A stretch of 64,000 nucleotides of DNA from Scylla paramamosain (lineage: Eukaryota > Arthropoda > Malacostraca > Decapoda > Portunidae): assembly GCF_035594125.1 (NCBI RefSeq), contig NC_087155.1, positions 6,953,692 through 7,017,691 of the forward strand, given 5' to 3'. Positions 39,323 to 52,018 of the stretch are shown piece by piece. A program made the translations under genes and the position numbers. Numbering within the stretch: the stretch's first letter is position 1; each line of letters starts with the position of its first letter. Below the pieces are notes generated by a model. It worked only from the letters and a program-made list of their open reading frames with translations, was not told the origin of the DNA and searched no databases.

Positions 39323-39340
<18 letters not shown>
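38990..39340 (-). repeat. Interspersed repeat copy 2 (matches 2740-3330)
   Basis: On the minus strand: TTTTTGCTTCATCATTTCTC, TCTCATTCTATTTAGCAATC, a GA array (TC 39183-39216 on plus), GCTCTGACTTTGGCAGGATT, TACTGTATG, ACTTGTCAAAGCAGTG. Same order as copy 1. Confidence 0.6.
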
Positions 39341-39392
<52 letters not shown>

Positions 39393-39410
39393 AGAGAGAG
39401 AGAGAGATTT
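39328..39410. repeat. (GA)n microsatellite
   Basis: About 41 units with one TAAG interruption. Confidence 0.96.
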
Positions 39411-39807
39411 TATTTCTTTATCCCTCTGACAGATAAGAGGAGAAGAGGTTACAGGGAGGGGGGTGTAAGAAAAGAAGAAAAAAGGGAGAGGAAAGAAAAA
39501 AAGGAGGAAGGGACGTGTGTGATAGGTGATCAGCAGCTTGCATACCTTGTGAGTTAATCTTACGAGGCTTATTTTGTTATTCTGATTAAACTTTTATTAA
39601 AATTTCAGTGCCAGCATGAATGGCAAGTTTATCTTGGTAGTTTTTATTTATTATTCCAATTAAATATATATTAAAATTCCAGTGCTTGCACTAGTGGTGA
39701 GTCTGTTATTACAGTTTTGGTTCGTTTTCCCAATTAAATATTTATTAAAATTTTGGAGCGTTATTGCAGTTGTATGTTATAATGACTGCATTGTTGCATA
39801 CCCTACT

Positions 39808-39811
<4 letters not shown>
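39411..39811. other. Intron, nothing recognised
   Basis: A/G-rich at first, then AT-rich with a thrice-repeated CCAATTAAATATTTATTAAAA-like phrase (39590-39755). Confidence 0.35.

Positions 39812-39895
<84 letters not shown>
39812..39895. repeat. (TA)n microsatellite
   Basis: About 42 TA units. Confidence 0.97.
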
Positions 39896-39897
<2 letters not shown>

Positions 39898-40999
39898 GAG
39901 GCATCTACAGCCAGAGTGATGTAAGCCCCCAAAAATAAAGAAAATATGAAAATACTGCGAGTTTTGCAAGTTTCAAAATTTTATATCTCTTCAATAGATT
40001 GAGTTAGAAAGTAATGATTGGTATAAAAATATTCAGTAATTTATTCCCTTTACAACTATTTAGTTGAATTACATTATGAAGTTACAATTAAATTACATCA
40101 TTAAAAATAAATAGGTGACTGCAGTTTTCTTCTATATGATTTTGTCAAGGAACACTCAACTACATTAAAACTGTATCTAGTGCCCACACATTGTTTATTT
40201 CCTTTATTCTCTCAAGTTGTTTTACTTTCTGTGTGCTAATAGGGGAATCACAACCATTAAAAAATCTTCTCAGTGAACTCATCACTTTTATGAAGCAAAA
40301 ATGTAAGCAACATACAAGTTATTCCTAATGTGACCACAGATGAAGAGAATGACACAAGCTTAAAAAAAATAATCAGCAAGAAACTAAAACAAAAGAACTA
40401 ACAAACATTATGAAAATATACTGGTATAAAGGATAATAGAATGTAAGGAAATAATAAAATCATCTGATGCTTCCAAAGCTGATGTAGACTTCTCCCATGC
40501 TTCTTTGTCTTTTAGCAATATTTTTTCCATATTTCTTCCTCTGGAGTGTTCTGGCTCCTCAGGGGATATGCTGTTGTCCCTCATAATAATAAAAGGCTTA
40601 CGTATTGTGTAAAAACAAAATTAAGTCAGAAGTCTGTCATTCAAGGGTAGTAAGCAGGCTGGAGGGAGGGAGAGTGTGAGATGTGGGGGGTGTAGGGGTG
40701 AGGAAATGTCCCAGCGTGAAACATAGCTAGCAACATGAGCCATCATTGGGTGGCTCTTCCCACTTTGTTGTGGTGAGGGAGTTACTTCTCTCTGGCCCCA
40801 GCAACTCATAGCTATCACTCAAACATGAGAAGAAGATTGCTTAGATAATTTCACTTGGATGGATTTTTGACTCAATTGGGAGGTCCATTCTGACATCCTT
40901 GCTCTTTCCCGTCATGGTAGGAAGGTTGGGAAAGACAGTGCAATAAAAGTAATAATTTTGGCCATGAGGTCACTTATATCACTCTGGCTCTGGCTGCCT

Positions 41000-41001
<2 letters not shown>
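39896..41001. other. Intron, nothing recognised
   Basis: 1.1 kb without coding signal or transposon ends that I can support. Confidence 0.35.

Positions 41002-41090
<89 letters not shown>
41002..41090. repeat. (TA)n microsatellite
   Basis: About 44 TA units. Confidence 0.97.
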
Positions 41091-41093
<3 letters not shown>

Positions 41094-41549
41094 AACTGTT
41101 CATGTTGACAAGTAGTTGGGCTTAGGAAGGGGTATAAAAACCCAGGGAGGAGTTAGGATTCTTTTAATTTCTAACGTTTCGGCTGAATAGCCATCCTCAG
41201 AGACTGATTTACATGAGTGAAAACACACTATTTATAACAACATACAAAATTTTATAACAACATACAAAATTTTCTCATTTGACATTCGTACAGAGTATTG
41301 CCATCCTGGCGTGTACCTCACCTAATTTTATTTTCCTAGTCAGGTGGCATTATCCGCCTACGTGACGAGCCTTTACTGGGGATTTTCCTTGTACCTGACC
41401 TGAGGGCCAATCTGGCGGAATTACCTGCCCACCTGATTAAACCTTCTCTGTGGTTAATGACTTCCCTAGTTGTTATGAGGGCTGCCTCCATAGCTTTTCT
41501 CATTCTTTTCTTCAATCCAACTTTAATTTCTTTAGCCTCTTCCCATTTT

Positions 41550-41551
<2 letters not shown>
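41091..41551 (+). mobile_element. Possible Penelope-like element remnant
   Basis: Contains TTTCTAACGTTTCGGCTGAA and TAGCCATCCTCAGAGAC, the phrase that typifies ends of Penelope-like retroelements, then a short direct repeat TTTATAACAACATACAAAAT. The element is bounded by (TA)n arrays on both sides. No reverse transcriptase or GIY-YIG domain seen. Confidence 0.4.

Positions 41552-41638
<87 letters not shown>
41552..41638. repeat. (TA)n microsatellite
   Basis: About 43 TA units. Confidence 0.97.
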
Positions 41639-41642
<4 letters not shown>

Positions 41643-41775
41643 TTTTTTTTATTTATCCAGTTTTATGCTGAAATATCTATTATGAAAGTATATGCCTTAC
41701 AGTATAAAGTTGAAAAATATATGTAAAAAACTATATATAAAATATATCTAATATATCTGAACACAGTTGATTGTC

Positions 41776-41873
41776 CTATTCTCTTCTGCACCTTTCCATA
41801 TCTTTTCTGAGATGTCCAACCCTTCGGGAATTGAACATTTCATATAGGGAAGTTACAGAATGCCTGACTTACA
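41776..41873 (+). mobile_element. Tiny LINE fragment (family A)
   Basis: About 100 bp matching the reverse transcriptase region just after YADD (sister frame LHFSTSFHRRPTLQEVNISR): CACCTTTCCATATCTTTTCT, CCAACCCTTCGGGAATTGAA. Confidence 0.6.
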
Positions 41874-42951
41874 ATATACAAGATGTCCTGCAAGTTAAGT
41901 AAGGTACATACTTCTGGATTTGATAGTTCAAGTAACTCAAAAATACTCTATACATATATGCTGTGTTTTCTTTATTTTGTGAGAAATTAATGTGTAAGTT
42001 GTGTGCTGTGGGAGCCACATGCCTGGTTGGGCCTCCACCTCCTTCCTTCCCACCTCAAATAGCTACATGCTCAAGTGGCGCCGCACAGCATTAACCCCTA
42101 AAGGACGGGGATATTCCTCACAGACATTCCTCCAAGCTTGGATAGAAATAGAAATAGGTAATTTTCCATCACCACTTTCTCAAATCTGCCTTGACCAATT
42201 GCTTAAAACATAATAGCATCACACTTATCAATCCTTCCTCTTCAGTCTTCTGTAAAACTGAACTATCTAGGTGATGTGGTGTTTCTGTGGTGAAGTAACG
42301 AAATGGAGTAACTTTCAGCATTTTCTCAGCCTGTGTTGAGATAGTTGCGTTCCATTTGGTGGCCTGGCTGGGGCCCCAGCTGGGGGGCCCCAAGCCTATT
42401 TTATCTGCTTCCCTCACTAGTATCTCTCAGTCACTCACTCACATAAATGCCTAAATCTGTCATTTTGTAGACACCCTAAAGGAAATAGTATTGCTGTCTG
42501 TCACTTATAACATGCAAGGAAAAGAAAATTGTAATTGTTGTGGCTGGGAAGATGTACATGAGCAAAACACAGTCTACTACTGTTTTATTTTTCTTTGATA
42601 AAATCACTTTTGAGGCTTGAGAGAATAACTTCCAACTCTCTCCCAATAGCACTTTCACCAAGTGGTTGCTTTGGAGCAAATCTACCCTTATGTGGAGTGA
42701 AAGTCATTGGCCGGTTATCCTCATCCAAGGAAGCAGAGGAAGAGGAATGATTATTTCATCCTGTAACTATCACTATGGTTTGCAGGACACTGAGGCTCAG
42801 AGGGAGACATCATTGTGAGAGAAGAAAGTTCGCAGGCCCAAAAATTCACACAAATTTGAAATTAAGCCTGCAAAGTGCAAGTCAACTATAGATGCTATCT
42901 GCTGTCTACATTGCATCAATTATATGTAGATGCCACCTGCCCTTTAGGAGT
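41874..42951. other. Intron, nothing firm
   Basis: A CAGCATTAACCCCTAAAGGA phrase near 42087 resembles a TTAA-type MITE start and also the sequence just outside the right arm of the next inverted repeat, but no boundaries could be fixed. Confidence 0.3.
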
Positions 42952-43103
42952 TGTGATATTTTTTTTGTGTACAATCTATGCAGTCAAATCCTTACAGGAA
43001 GCAGTTAGTAAATGACAGATTAAATTTTTGTATGTAATAGTGATGAAAATGTACAGGTAACACAGCAATACAGTGGTTGTTAAGTGCTGCTTTTTAGCTG
43101 TAT

Positions 43104-44025
<922 letters not shown>

Positions 44026-44345
44026 GTACACTGGTTGCTAAGTGCTACTTTTAAATATACATAGCAACTCACTGCAGCTCTCACTCCTTCATCACTCAAA
44101 AGTTTGACATCACTTAGAAAGAATATTGTATAATCTAAAGTGACATTTACAGGAGTGGCGGGAACACTGGGTAGTCATCATGAAGTTGGTGAGTTGTCAT
44201 GTATGTTTAAAAAGTAGCCCTGTATTGCTGTGTTACCTGCATATTTTCTTCACTGTCACACACAAAAATTTAATTTGTCATTTGCTAACTATTTTCTGTA
44301 GGGAACTGACTGCATAGATCGTAAACAAAAAATGATCACTTAATG

Positions 44346-44902
44346 CTGCGCAGCTCCACTTGAGTACATAATAAGCCAAGCCCAGGCAACCTGAGTTGTC
44401 CAAGTGGCCTAACTGAACGGTTTTTGGTGCCTCCTGGGATATTGTAAACAAATCATCGATGTTGCCATGGAAACAGTCACATCCTACCCAGCTCAGCAGC
44501 AGTAAACATATGGTTGACCCTTATCCACTTGGCAATTTGTATTATGGAGCACTTGCTGTCCTCAGTGATGAAGTTTTTGGTGAAGATCCATTACTAATAT
44601 CATTCATTACTCATCCTATTTCCTTTATTTTCATTCTTTTATATATTTAAGACTCAGTACTTTACTTACTAGTACATTTCATTGCATGTATACAGACAGT
44701 ATTGTAGTCATCTGCAATAAATGAGTGAGTATAACATGATTATGGTTAGGAGGCCATTTTTGTTGTGATGTCATCAGAGCACAGAGTGCACCACCTCCTC
44801 AGTTTGGGTAACTCAAGTCACCTGGGTGGGCAACCCTCACTGTGTAAAGAGAGTGTCCAGTTGAGGATTGGGTGTCCCGGGTAACACAAGCTGCTCAACT
44901 TA
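44346..44902. other. Intron, nothing recognised
   Basis: No coding or repeat signal that I can support. Confidence 0.35.
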
Positions 44903-45004
44903 TTTTTTTTTTAACGTAGGAAGGACACTAGCCAGGGGCAACAAAAATCTAATAAAAAAAATGCCCACTGAAATGCCAGTCCCATAAAAGGGTCAAAGCA
45001 GTGG

Positions 45005-46105
45005 TCAAAAATTGCTGAATAAGTGTCTTGAAACCTCCCTCTTGAAGGAATTCAAGTCATAGGAAGGTGGAAATACAGAAGCAGGCAGGGAGTTCCAGAG
45101 TTTACCAGAGAAAGGGATGAATGATTGAGAATACTGGTTAACTCTTGCATTAGAGAGGTGGACAGAATAGGGGTGAGAGAAAGAAGAAAGTCTTGTGCAG
45201 CGAGGCTGCGGAAAGAGGGGAGGCATGCAGTTAGCAAGATCAGAAGAGCAGTTTGCATGAAAATAGCGGTAGAAGACAGCTAGATATGCAACATTGCGGC
45301 GGTGAGAGAGGGGCTGAAGACAGTCAGTTAGAGGAGAGGAGTTGATGAGATGAAAAGCTTTTGATTCCACCCTGTCTAGAAGAGCAGTATGAGTGGAACC
45401 CTCCCAGACATGTGAAGCATACTCCATACATGGACGGATAAGGCCCTTGTACAGAGTTAGCAGCTGGGGGGGTGAGAAAAACTGGCGGAGACGTCTCAGA
45501 ACACCTAACTTCATAGAAGCTGTTTTAGCTAGAGATGAGATGTGAAGTTTCCAGTTCAGATTATAAGTAAAGGACAGACCAAGGATGTTCGGTGTAGAAG
45601 AGGGGGACAGTTGAGTGTCATTCAAGAAGCAGGAATAGTTGTCTGGAAGGTTGTGTCGAGTTGATAGATGGAGGAATTGAGTTTTTGAGGTATTGAACAA
45701 TACCAAGTTTGCTCTGCCCCAATCAGAAATTTTAGAAAGATCAGAAGTCAAGCGTTCTGTGGCTTCCGTGTGTGATATGTTTACCTCCTGAAGGGTTGGA
45801 TGTCTATGAAAAGACGTGGAAAAGTGCAGGGTGGTATCATCAGCGTAGGAGTGGATAGGACAAGAAGTTTGGTTTAGAAGATCATTAATGAATAAGAAGA
45901 GACTAGGTGACAGGACAGAACCCTGAGGAACACCACTGTTAATAGATTTAGGAGAAGAACAGTGACCATCTACCACAGCAGCAATAGAATGGTCAGAAAG
46001 GAAACTTGAGATGAAGTTACAGAGAGAAGGATAGAAACTGTAGGAGGGTACTTTGGAAATCAAAGCTTTGTGCCAGACTCTATCAGAAGCTTTCCATATG
46101 TCCAA
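45005..46105 (-). pseudogene. LINE D reverse transcriptase and C-terminal region
   Basis: 366 codons, the longest uninterrupted reverse transcriptase frame here: altered motif A, SGVPQGSVLSP, YADDTT, then the thumb and C-terminal domain (GLIRPCMEYASHVWEGSTHT, SSDLANCMPPLFPQP, GKLWNSLPASVFPPSYDLNS, FKREVSRHLFSNF). It starts at an internal Met because the frame is broken upstream. Confidence 0.85.
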
Positions 46106-46270
46106 GGCAACAGCAAAAGTTTCACCAAAATCTCTAAAAGAGGATGACCAAGACTCAGTAAGGAAAGCCAGAAGATCACCAGTAGAGCGGCCTTGACGGA
46201 ACCCGTACTGGCGATCAGATAGAAGGGTGTGAAGTGATAGATGTTTCAGAATCTTCCTGTTGAGGATAGA

Positions 46271-47218
46271 TTAAAAAACTTTAGATAGGCAGGAAATTAA
46301 AGCAATAGGACGGTAGTTTGAGGGATTAGAACGGTCACCCTTTTTAGGAACAGGTTGAATGTAGGCAAACTTCCAGCAAGAAGGAAAGGTAGATGTTGAC
46401 AGACAGACCTGAAAGAGTTTGACTAGGCAAGGTGCAAGCACGGAGGCACAGTTTCGGAGAACAGTAGGAGGGACCCCATCAGGACCATAAGCCTTCCGAG
46501 GATTTAGGCCAGCGAGGGCATGGAAAACATCATTGCGAAGAATTTTAATACGTGGCATGAAGTAGTCAGAGGGTGGAGGAGAGGGAGGAACAAGCCCAGA
46601 ATCGTCCAAGGTAGAGTTTTTAGCAAAGGTTTGAGCGAAGAGTTCAGCTTTAGAAATAGATGTGATAGCAGTGGTGCCATCTGGTTGAAATAGAGGAGGG
46701 AAAGAAGAAGAAGCAAAGTTATTGGAGACATTTTTGGCTAGATGCCAGAAATCACGAGGGGAGTTAGATCTTGAAAGGTTTTGACATTTTCTGTTAATAA
46801 AGGAGTTTTTGGCTAGTTGGAGAACAGAATTGGCATGGTTCCGGGCAGAAATATAAAGTGCATGAGATTCTGGTGATGGAAGGCTTAAGTACCTTTTGTG
46901 GGCCACCTCTCTATCATGTATAGCACGAGAACAAGCTGTGTTAAACCAAGGTTTAGAAGGTTTAGGACGAGAAAAAGAGTGAGGAATGTACGCCTCCATG
47001 CCAGACACTATCACCTCTGTTATGGGCTCAGCACACAAAGACGGGTCTCTGACACGGAAGCAGTAGTCATTCCAAGGAAAATCAGCAAAATATCTCCTCG
47101 GGTCCCCGCAACTAGCAGAGGCAAAATGCCAGAGGCACCTTCTGTTAGGGGGATCCTGGGGAGGGATTGGAGCGATAGGACAAGATAAAGATATGAGATT
47201 GTGATCGGAGGAGCCCAA
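46271..47218 (-). pseudogene. LINE D endonuclease end to reverse transcriptase start
   Basis: 315 codons from [13 protein letters not shown] to [16 protein letters not shown], then TAA. The stop replaces the Glu codon that follows KVF in copies B and 16605-18116. Confidence 0.88.
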
Positions 47219-47494
47219 CGGAGAAGAAAGGGTGACAGCATAAGCAGAAGGATTAGAGGTCAGGAAAAGGTCAAGAATGTTGGGTGTATCTCCAAGACGG
47301 TCAGGAATACGAGTAGGGTGTTACACCAATTGCTCTAGGTCATGGAGGATAGCAAAGTTGTAGGCTAGTTCACCAGGATGGTCAGTGAAGGGAGAGGAAA
47401 GCCAAAGCTGGTTGTGAACATTGAAGTCTCCAAGAATGGAGATCTCTGCAAAAGGGAAGAGGGTCAGAATGTGCTCCACTTTGGAAGTTAAGTA

Positions 47495-47963
47495 CAGTAA
47501 AATCCCTCTCATCCGGTATTCGAGTATCCGGCAACTTCAAGTATCCGGCACATTTTTCCCCGAGCCTTAAAATCAATAAAAAATCGATGTGTACTCATAA
47601 AATCGATTAAAATTCCCGTGCGAGGCATACTTTGTCCCCTCGCCACCAGAGCGCACTGCTCCTCGCTACCTGTGGCCCACTGCACTGTGTTTACTCAGTG
47701 ACTCAGTCCCGCGTGTGCAGTTTATCACCTGACGCCTTCATCATGCCTAAAGTTGTAGAAAAGAGGAAGCGTGTTGTGCTTACACTTAAGCAGCTGATCA
47801 GATCAGCTGCTGATTAAGATCAGCTGATCTTTGTTATGATAAGATGCGTGAGTGTAGGGTGGTGATTGTGGACATAATTTCACTTCTATTCAAGTATCCG
47901 GCAATATTCAAGTATCCGGCATGTCGGCGGTCCTGTTGATACCGGATAAGTGGGATTTTACTG
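47495..47963 (+). mobile_element. pogo/Tigger-like MITE with TA target duplication
   Basis: CAGTAAAATCCCTCTCATCC at the left and the inverse GGATAAGTGGGATTTTACTG at the right, flanked by TA (47493-47494, 47964-47965). Excision restores GTTAAGTAGTCAAAG as in sister LINEs. The repeated phrase AGTATCCGGCA occurs in both halves. Inside, ATG at 47743 opens MPKVVEKRKRVVLTLKQ, which resembles the start of the CENP-B/Tigger helix-turn-helix domain and then decays. 469 bp, non-autonomous. Confidence 0.85.
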
Positions 47964-48779
47964 TAGTCAAAGAATTTCTTATAATCAGAAGAGTTAGGTG
48001 AGAGGTATACAGCACAAATAAATTTAGTATGAGAGTGACTCTGTAGTTGTAGTCAGATGGTGGAAAACTCGGAAGATTCAAGAGCGTGGGCACGAGAGCA
48101 GGTTAAGTCATTTGCACATAAACGCAGCATTCAGCTTTGGATCGAAAATGAGGATAGAGAAAGTAGGAGAGAACAGAAAAGGGGCTACTGTCAGTTGCCT
48201 CAGACACCTGAGTTTCAGTGAGGAAAAGAAGATGAGGTTTAGAAGAGGAGAGGTGGTGTTCTACAGATTGAAAATTAGATCTTAGACCACGAATGTTGCA
48301 GAAGTTAATGAAGAAAAAGTTGAGGGGGGTGTCAAGACACTTAGGGTCGTCGACAGAAAGGCAGTCCAACCTGGGGACATTTATGGTCCCCTCCCCAAAT
48401 GGGGACTCCGAGGCTGGTGTAGGAGTTGCCATGATGATTATAAAATTTTTGAGTGAAGGGTGTGTGTGTTATTAGGTGCTTGTAGTTTTGTGTGGAGGAA
48501 GAGAGTTGTCTATAGAGGGTAGACTGTGACTGCCCCCTTGTGTTGTGAGACACAAAGGGAAACGTTCAGTGAGGTCACAGCTGGGTTTAATGATAAGTTC
48601 ACAGCACCCCCTGAACAGTGCTTTAGACCTCACTGGGAGTAATTATCGTTTCAGCAGGTGTCTACTGCCTCCTCCTACTGTACTGCCTCCTCCTACTAAC
48701 TGAATGCAACCCAGTTGTTTGTTATGTATAGTGTGTAATAACAAAATATGCTGTTAATATCTATCTTGGGGCTTATAAT

Positions 48780-49514
<735 letters not shown>

Positions 49515-49559
49515 ATGCAACCTGAAGAGACCCCTATCTGACAAAGCACAACACTCTAC

Positions 49560-50030
49560 AGGTTAAACAGGGTGGAATCAGAAGCATTTCATCACAACAA
49601 CTTTTCCTCTCTAATTTAATGCCTTTACTCTCTATTTTGGCACAAGATGTCTTTTTTCAATTTTTTATTGCCACTTTCATGAGAACAGCTTTCTGATCTT
49701 GCTAACTGCTTGCCTTCCCCCTCTCATGGTTTCACTGCTCAAGGCTTTCTACTTTCACCCCTATTCTGTCCAGCTCCCCAGTGCAAGAGTTAACCTGTAT
49801 TGTCAGTCTTTCATCCCTTTTACTGGTAAACTCTATAACTCCCTGCCTACTTCTGTATTTCCTCCTGCATATGACTTAAACTCTTTGAAGAGGGAGGTTT
49901 TATGGCACTTTTTCCAAATAGTTTTTTACTGTTTTTGGACTGCCCTTTTTAGGGAATGGCAGTTTCACTGGGCATTTTTTTCTTTCATTTTTGCTTCTGT
50001 AGGCCAGAGCCCCTCCTACATTAAAAAGAT
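49560..50030 (+). mobile_element. LINE 3' fragment, sense strand
   Basis: Starts GGGTGGAATCAGAAGCATTT (ESKAF region) and ends with the family tail CCTCCTACATTAAAAAG. The C-terminal frame 49699-50058 reads LNLYCQSFIPFTGKLYNSLP-like sequence. Decayed. Confidence 0.75.
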
Positions 50031-50261
50031 AAAAATATCAAAGCTGGAAAAAGTGTGAAGAATATTTTTACACTCAAACATATATACTCTTATCATGACA
50101 CTACTTCATTAATGACTTCCTTAAAATGGATCTCATTATCATGGGGATTTCCTGTCCTGTAAGGATTCCTTTATTTTGAGCAGGAACAGTGATTGTACAT
50201 TCAGGTACACTGTGTATATAAGCCTGATAGTGATAATTTGATGTTTTCAATCTTGAATTAG

Positions 50262-50407
50262 GAGCAAATTAGTGTTTGCAAAGAAGACTGGAGAACTGCC
50301 AGCTGCTGTAGGAGTGAGCTTGTTCCTGGAGAAGTTTGTGGGCTGTGTGGAGGATGTGAAGGACTTGGTGGCTGCTGGACGTGTAGAAGTTTCCCAGATA
50401 GTGGCTG
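50262..50407 (+). CDS. Gcn2: Gcn2 exon l: HisRS-like domain, AxGVSLxLEKF motif
   Basis: One base completes Arg from exon k; then SKLVFAKKTGELPAAVGVSL and FLEKFVGCVEDVKDL. This aligns to the LPxAVGVSIAIDKI strand-helix of GCN2, related to HisRS motif 3. Donor GCTG|GTAAGC; ends one base into a codon. The next intron is only 66 bp. Confidence 0.93.
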
Positions 50408-50473
50408 GTAAGCATATATTTTTCACTTTCCATATGATAGAAGTGATTTTCAATACATCTATTTTAATTTCAG

Positions 50474-50515
50474 ATGTGCTGGCTGCCTTCTTAGAAGCAG
50501 ATTTAATGTACATAG
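50474..50515 (+). CDS. Gcn2: Gcn2 exon m: 42-nt micro-exon
   Basis: Acceptor TTTTAATTTCAG, donor CATAG|GTAAAC. It encodes VLAAFLEADLMYI within D-...-G split codons. Length is a multiple of three with phase 1 on both sides, so inclusion or skipping both keep frame (skipping still yields Gly at the junction). Human GCN2 seems to have no clear counterpart to these 14 residues. The splice signals are good; whether it is constitutive is unknown. Confidence 0.7.
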
Positions 50516-51384
50516 GTAAACATTCAGCAAGAAGGAAAGTAGATAGTTAAGATATTGTCTGTGAATTGCTTATCCATCTTAGCCTGCACTAAAGTAGCCA
50601 TGTTGCACAAATGTTTATGATTTCAAGTATTGGAGAAAGTGGATTGAGTGCCATAGACAAATACTTGTGTTATCTTTTTTTTTTTTTTATGTAGGAAGGA
50701 CACTGGCCAAGGACAACAAAAATCTAATAAAAGAAATGCCCACTTAAATGCCAGTCCCATAAAAGGGTTAAAGCAGTGGTCAAAAATTGCTGAATAAGTG
50801 TCGTGAAACCTCCCTCTTGAAGGAATTCAAGTCATAGGAAGGTGCAAATACAGAAGCAGGCAGGGAGTTCCAGAGTTTACCAGAGAAAGGGATGAATGAT
50901 TGAGAATACTGGTTAATTCTTGGGTTAGAGAGGTGGACAGAATAGGGGTGAGAGAAAGAAGAAAGTCTTGTGCAGCGAGGCTGCAGAAGGACGGGAGGCA
51001 TGCAGTTAGCAAGATCAGAAGAGCAGTTAGCATGAAAATAGCAGTAGAAGACAGCTAGATATGCAACATTGCGGCAGTGAGAGAGAGGCTGAAGACAGTC
51101 AGTTAGAGGAGAGGAGTTGATGAGATGAAAAGCTTTTGATTCCACCCTGTCTAGAAGAGCAGTATGAGTGGAACCCCCCCAGACATGTGAAGCATACTCC
51201 ATACATGGACAGATAAGGCCCTTGTACAGAGTTAGCAGCTGGGGGGTGAGAAAAACTGGCGGAGACGTCTCAGAACACCTAACTTCATAGAAGCTGTTTT
51301 AGCTAGAGATGAGATGTGAAGTTTCCAGTTCAGATTATAAGTAAAGGACAGACCAAGGATGTTCAGTGTAGAAGAGGGGGACAG

Positions 51385-51879
51385 TTAAGTGTCATTGAAG
51401 AAGAGGGGATAGTTGTCTGGAAGGTTGTGTCGAGTTGATAGATGGAGGAATTGAGTTTTTGAGGCATTGAACAATACCAAGTTTGCTCTGCCCCAATCAG
51501 AAGTTTTAGAAAGATCAGAAGTCAAGCGTTCTGTGGCTTCCCTGCGTGATATGTTTACCTCCTGAAAGGTTGGACGTCTATGAACAGATGTGGAAAAGTG
51601 CAAGGTGGTATCATCAGTGTAGGAGTGGATAGGACAAGAAGTTTGGTTTAGAAGATCATTAATGAATAATAAGAAGAGAGTGGGTGACAGGACAGAACCC
51701 TGAGGAACACCACTGTTAATAGATTTAGAAGAACAGTGACCATCTACCACAGCAGCAATAGAACGGTCAGAAAGGAAACTTGAGATGAAGTTACAGAGAG
51801 AAGGATAGAAACCGTGGGAGGGTAGTTTGGAAATCAAAGCTTTGTGCCAGACTCTATCAATAGCTTTTGATATGTCCAA
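51385..51879 (-). pseudogene. LINE F reverse transcriptase core
   Basis: 164 codons: DISKAIDRVWHKALIS (motif A, Phe to Ile), SGVPQGSVLSP, YTDDTT (motif C variant), then SDLSKTSDWGRANLVLFNAS. One codon is lost at SSKSINSG relative to SSPKSINSG in other copies. Confidence 0.85.
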
Positions 51880-52018
51880 GGCAACAGCAAAAGTTTCACC
51901 AAAATCTCTAAAAGAGGATGACCAAGACTCAGTAAGGAAAGCCAGAAGATCACCAGTAGAGCGGCCTTGACGGAACCCATACTGGCGATCAGATAGAAGG
52001 GTGTGAAGTGATAGATGT

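Larger units (their letters stand above)
44903..48678 (-). mobile_element. LINE copy D, near full length, interrupted by a pogo MITE
   Basis: From poly-T at 44903 to the family 5' end (CTACTGCCTCCTCC) near 48678. Frames: 48103-48432 (endonuclease start from ATG), 47321-47512, 46271-47218, 45005-46105. It carries the same TAA after KVF as copy C (46266-46280 region). Motif A is altered (DIWKASDRVWHK), motif B is SGVPQGSVLSP, motif C is YADDTT. Dead, but very similar to copy F. Confidence 0.92.

Noticed and set aside
41100..41240. Hammerhead ribozyme in the Penelope-like remnant
   Set aside because: The conserved CTGATGA and GAAA core could not be located.
42060..42420. Another TTAA-type MITE
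   Set aside because: Only one end-like phrase (CATTAACCCCTAAAGGA) was seen; no matching partner end.
45005..46105. 366-codon frame as a host gene
   Set aside because: SGVPQGSVLSP and YADD show it is LINE reverse transcriptase, and copies of it occur across the window.
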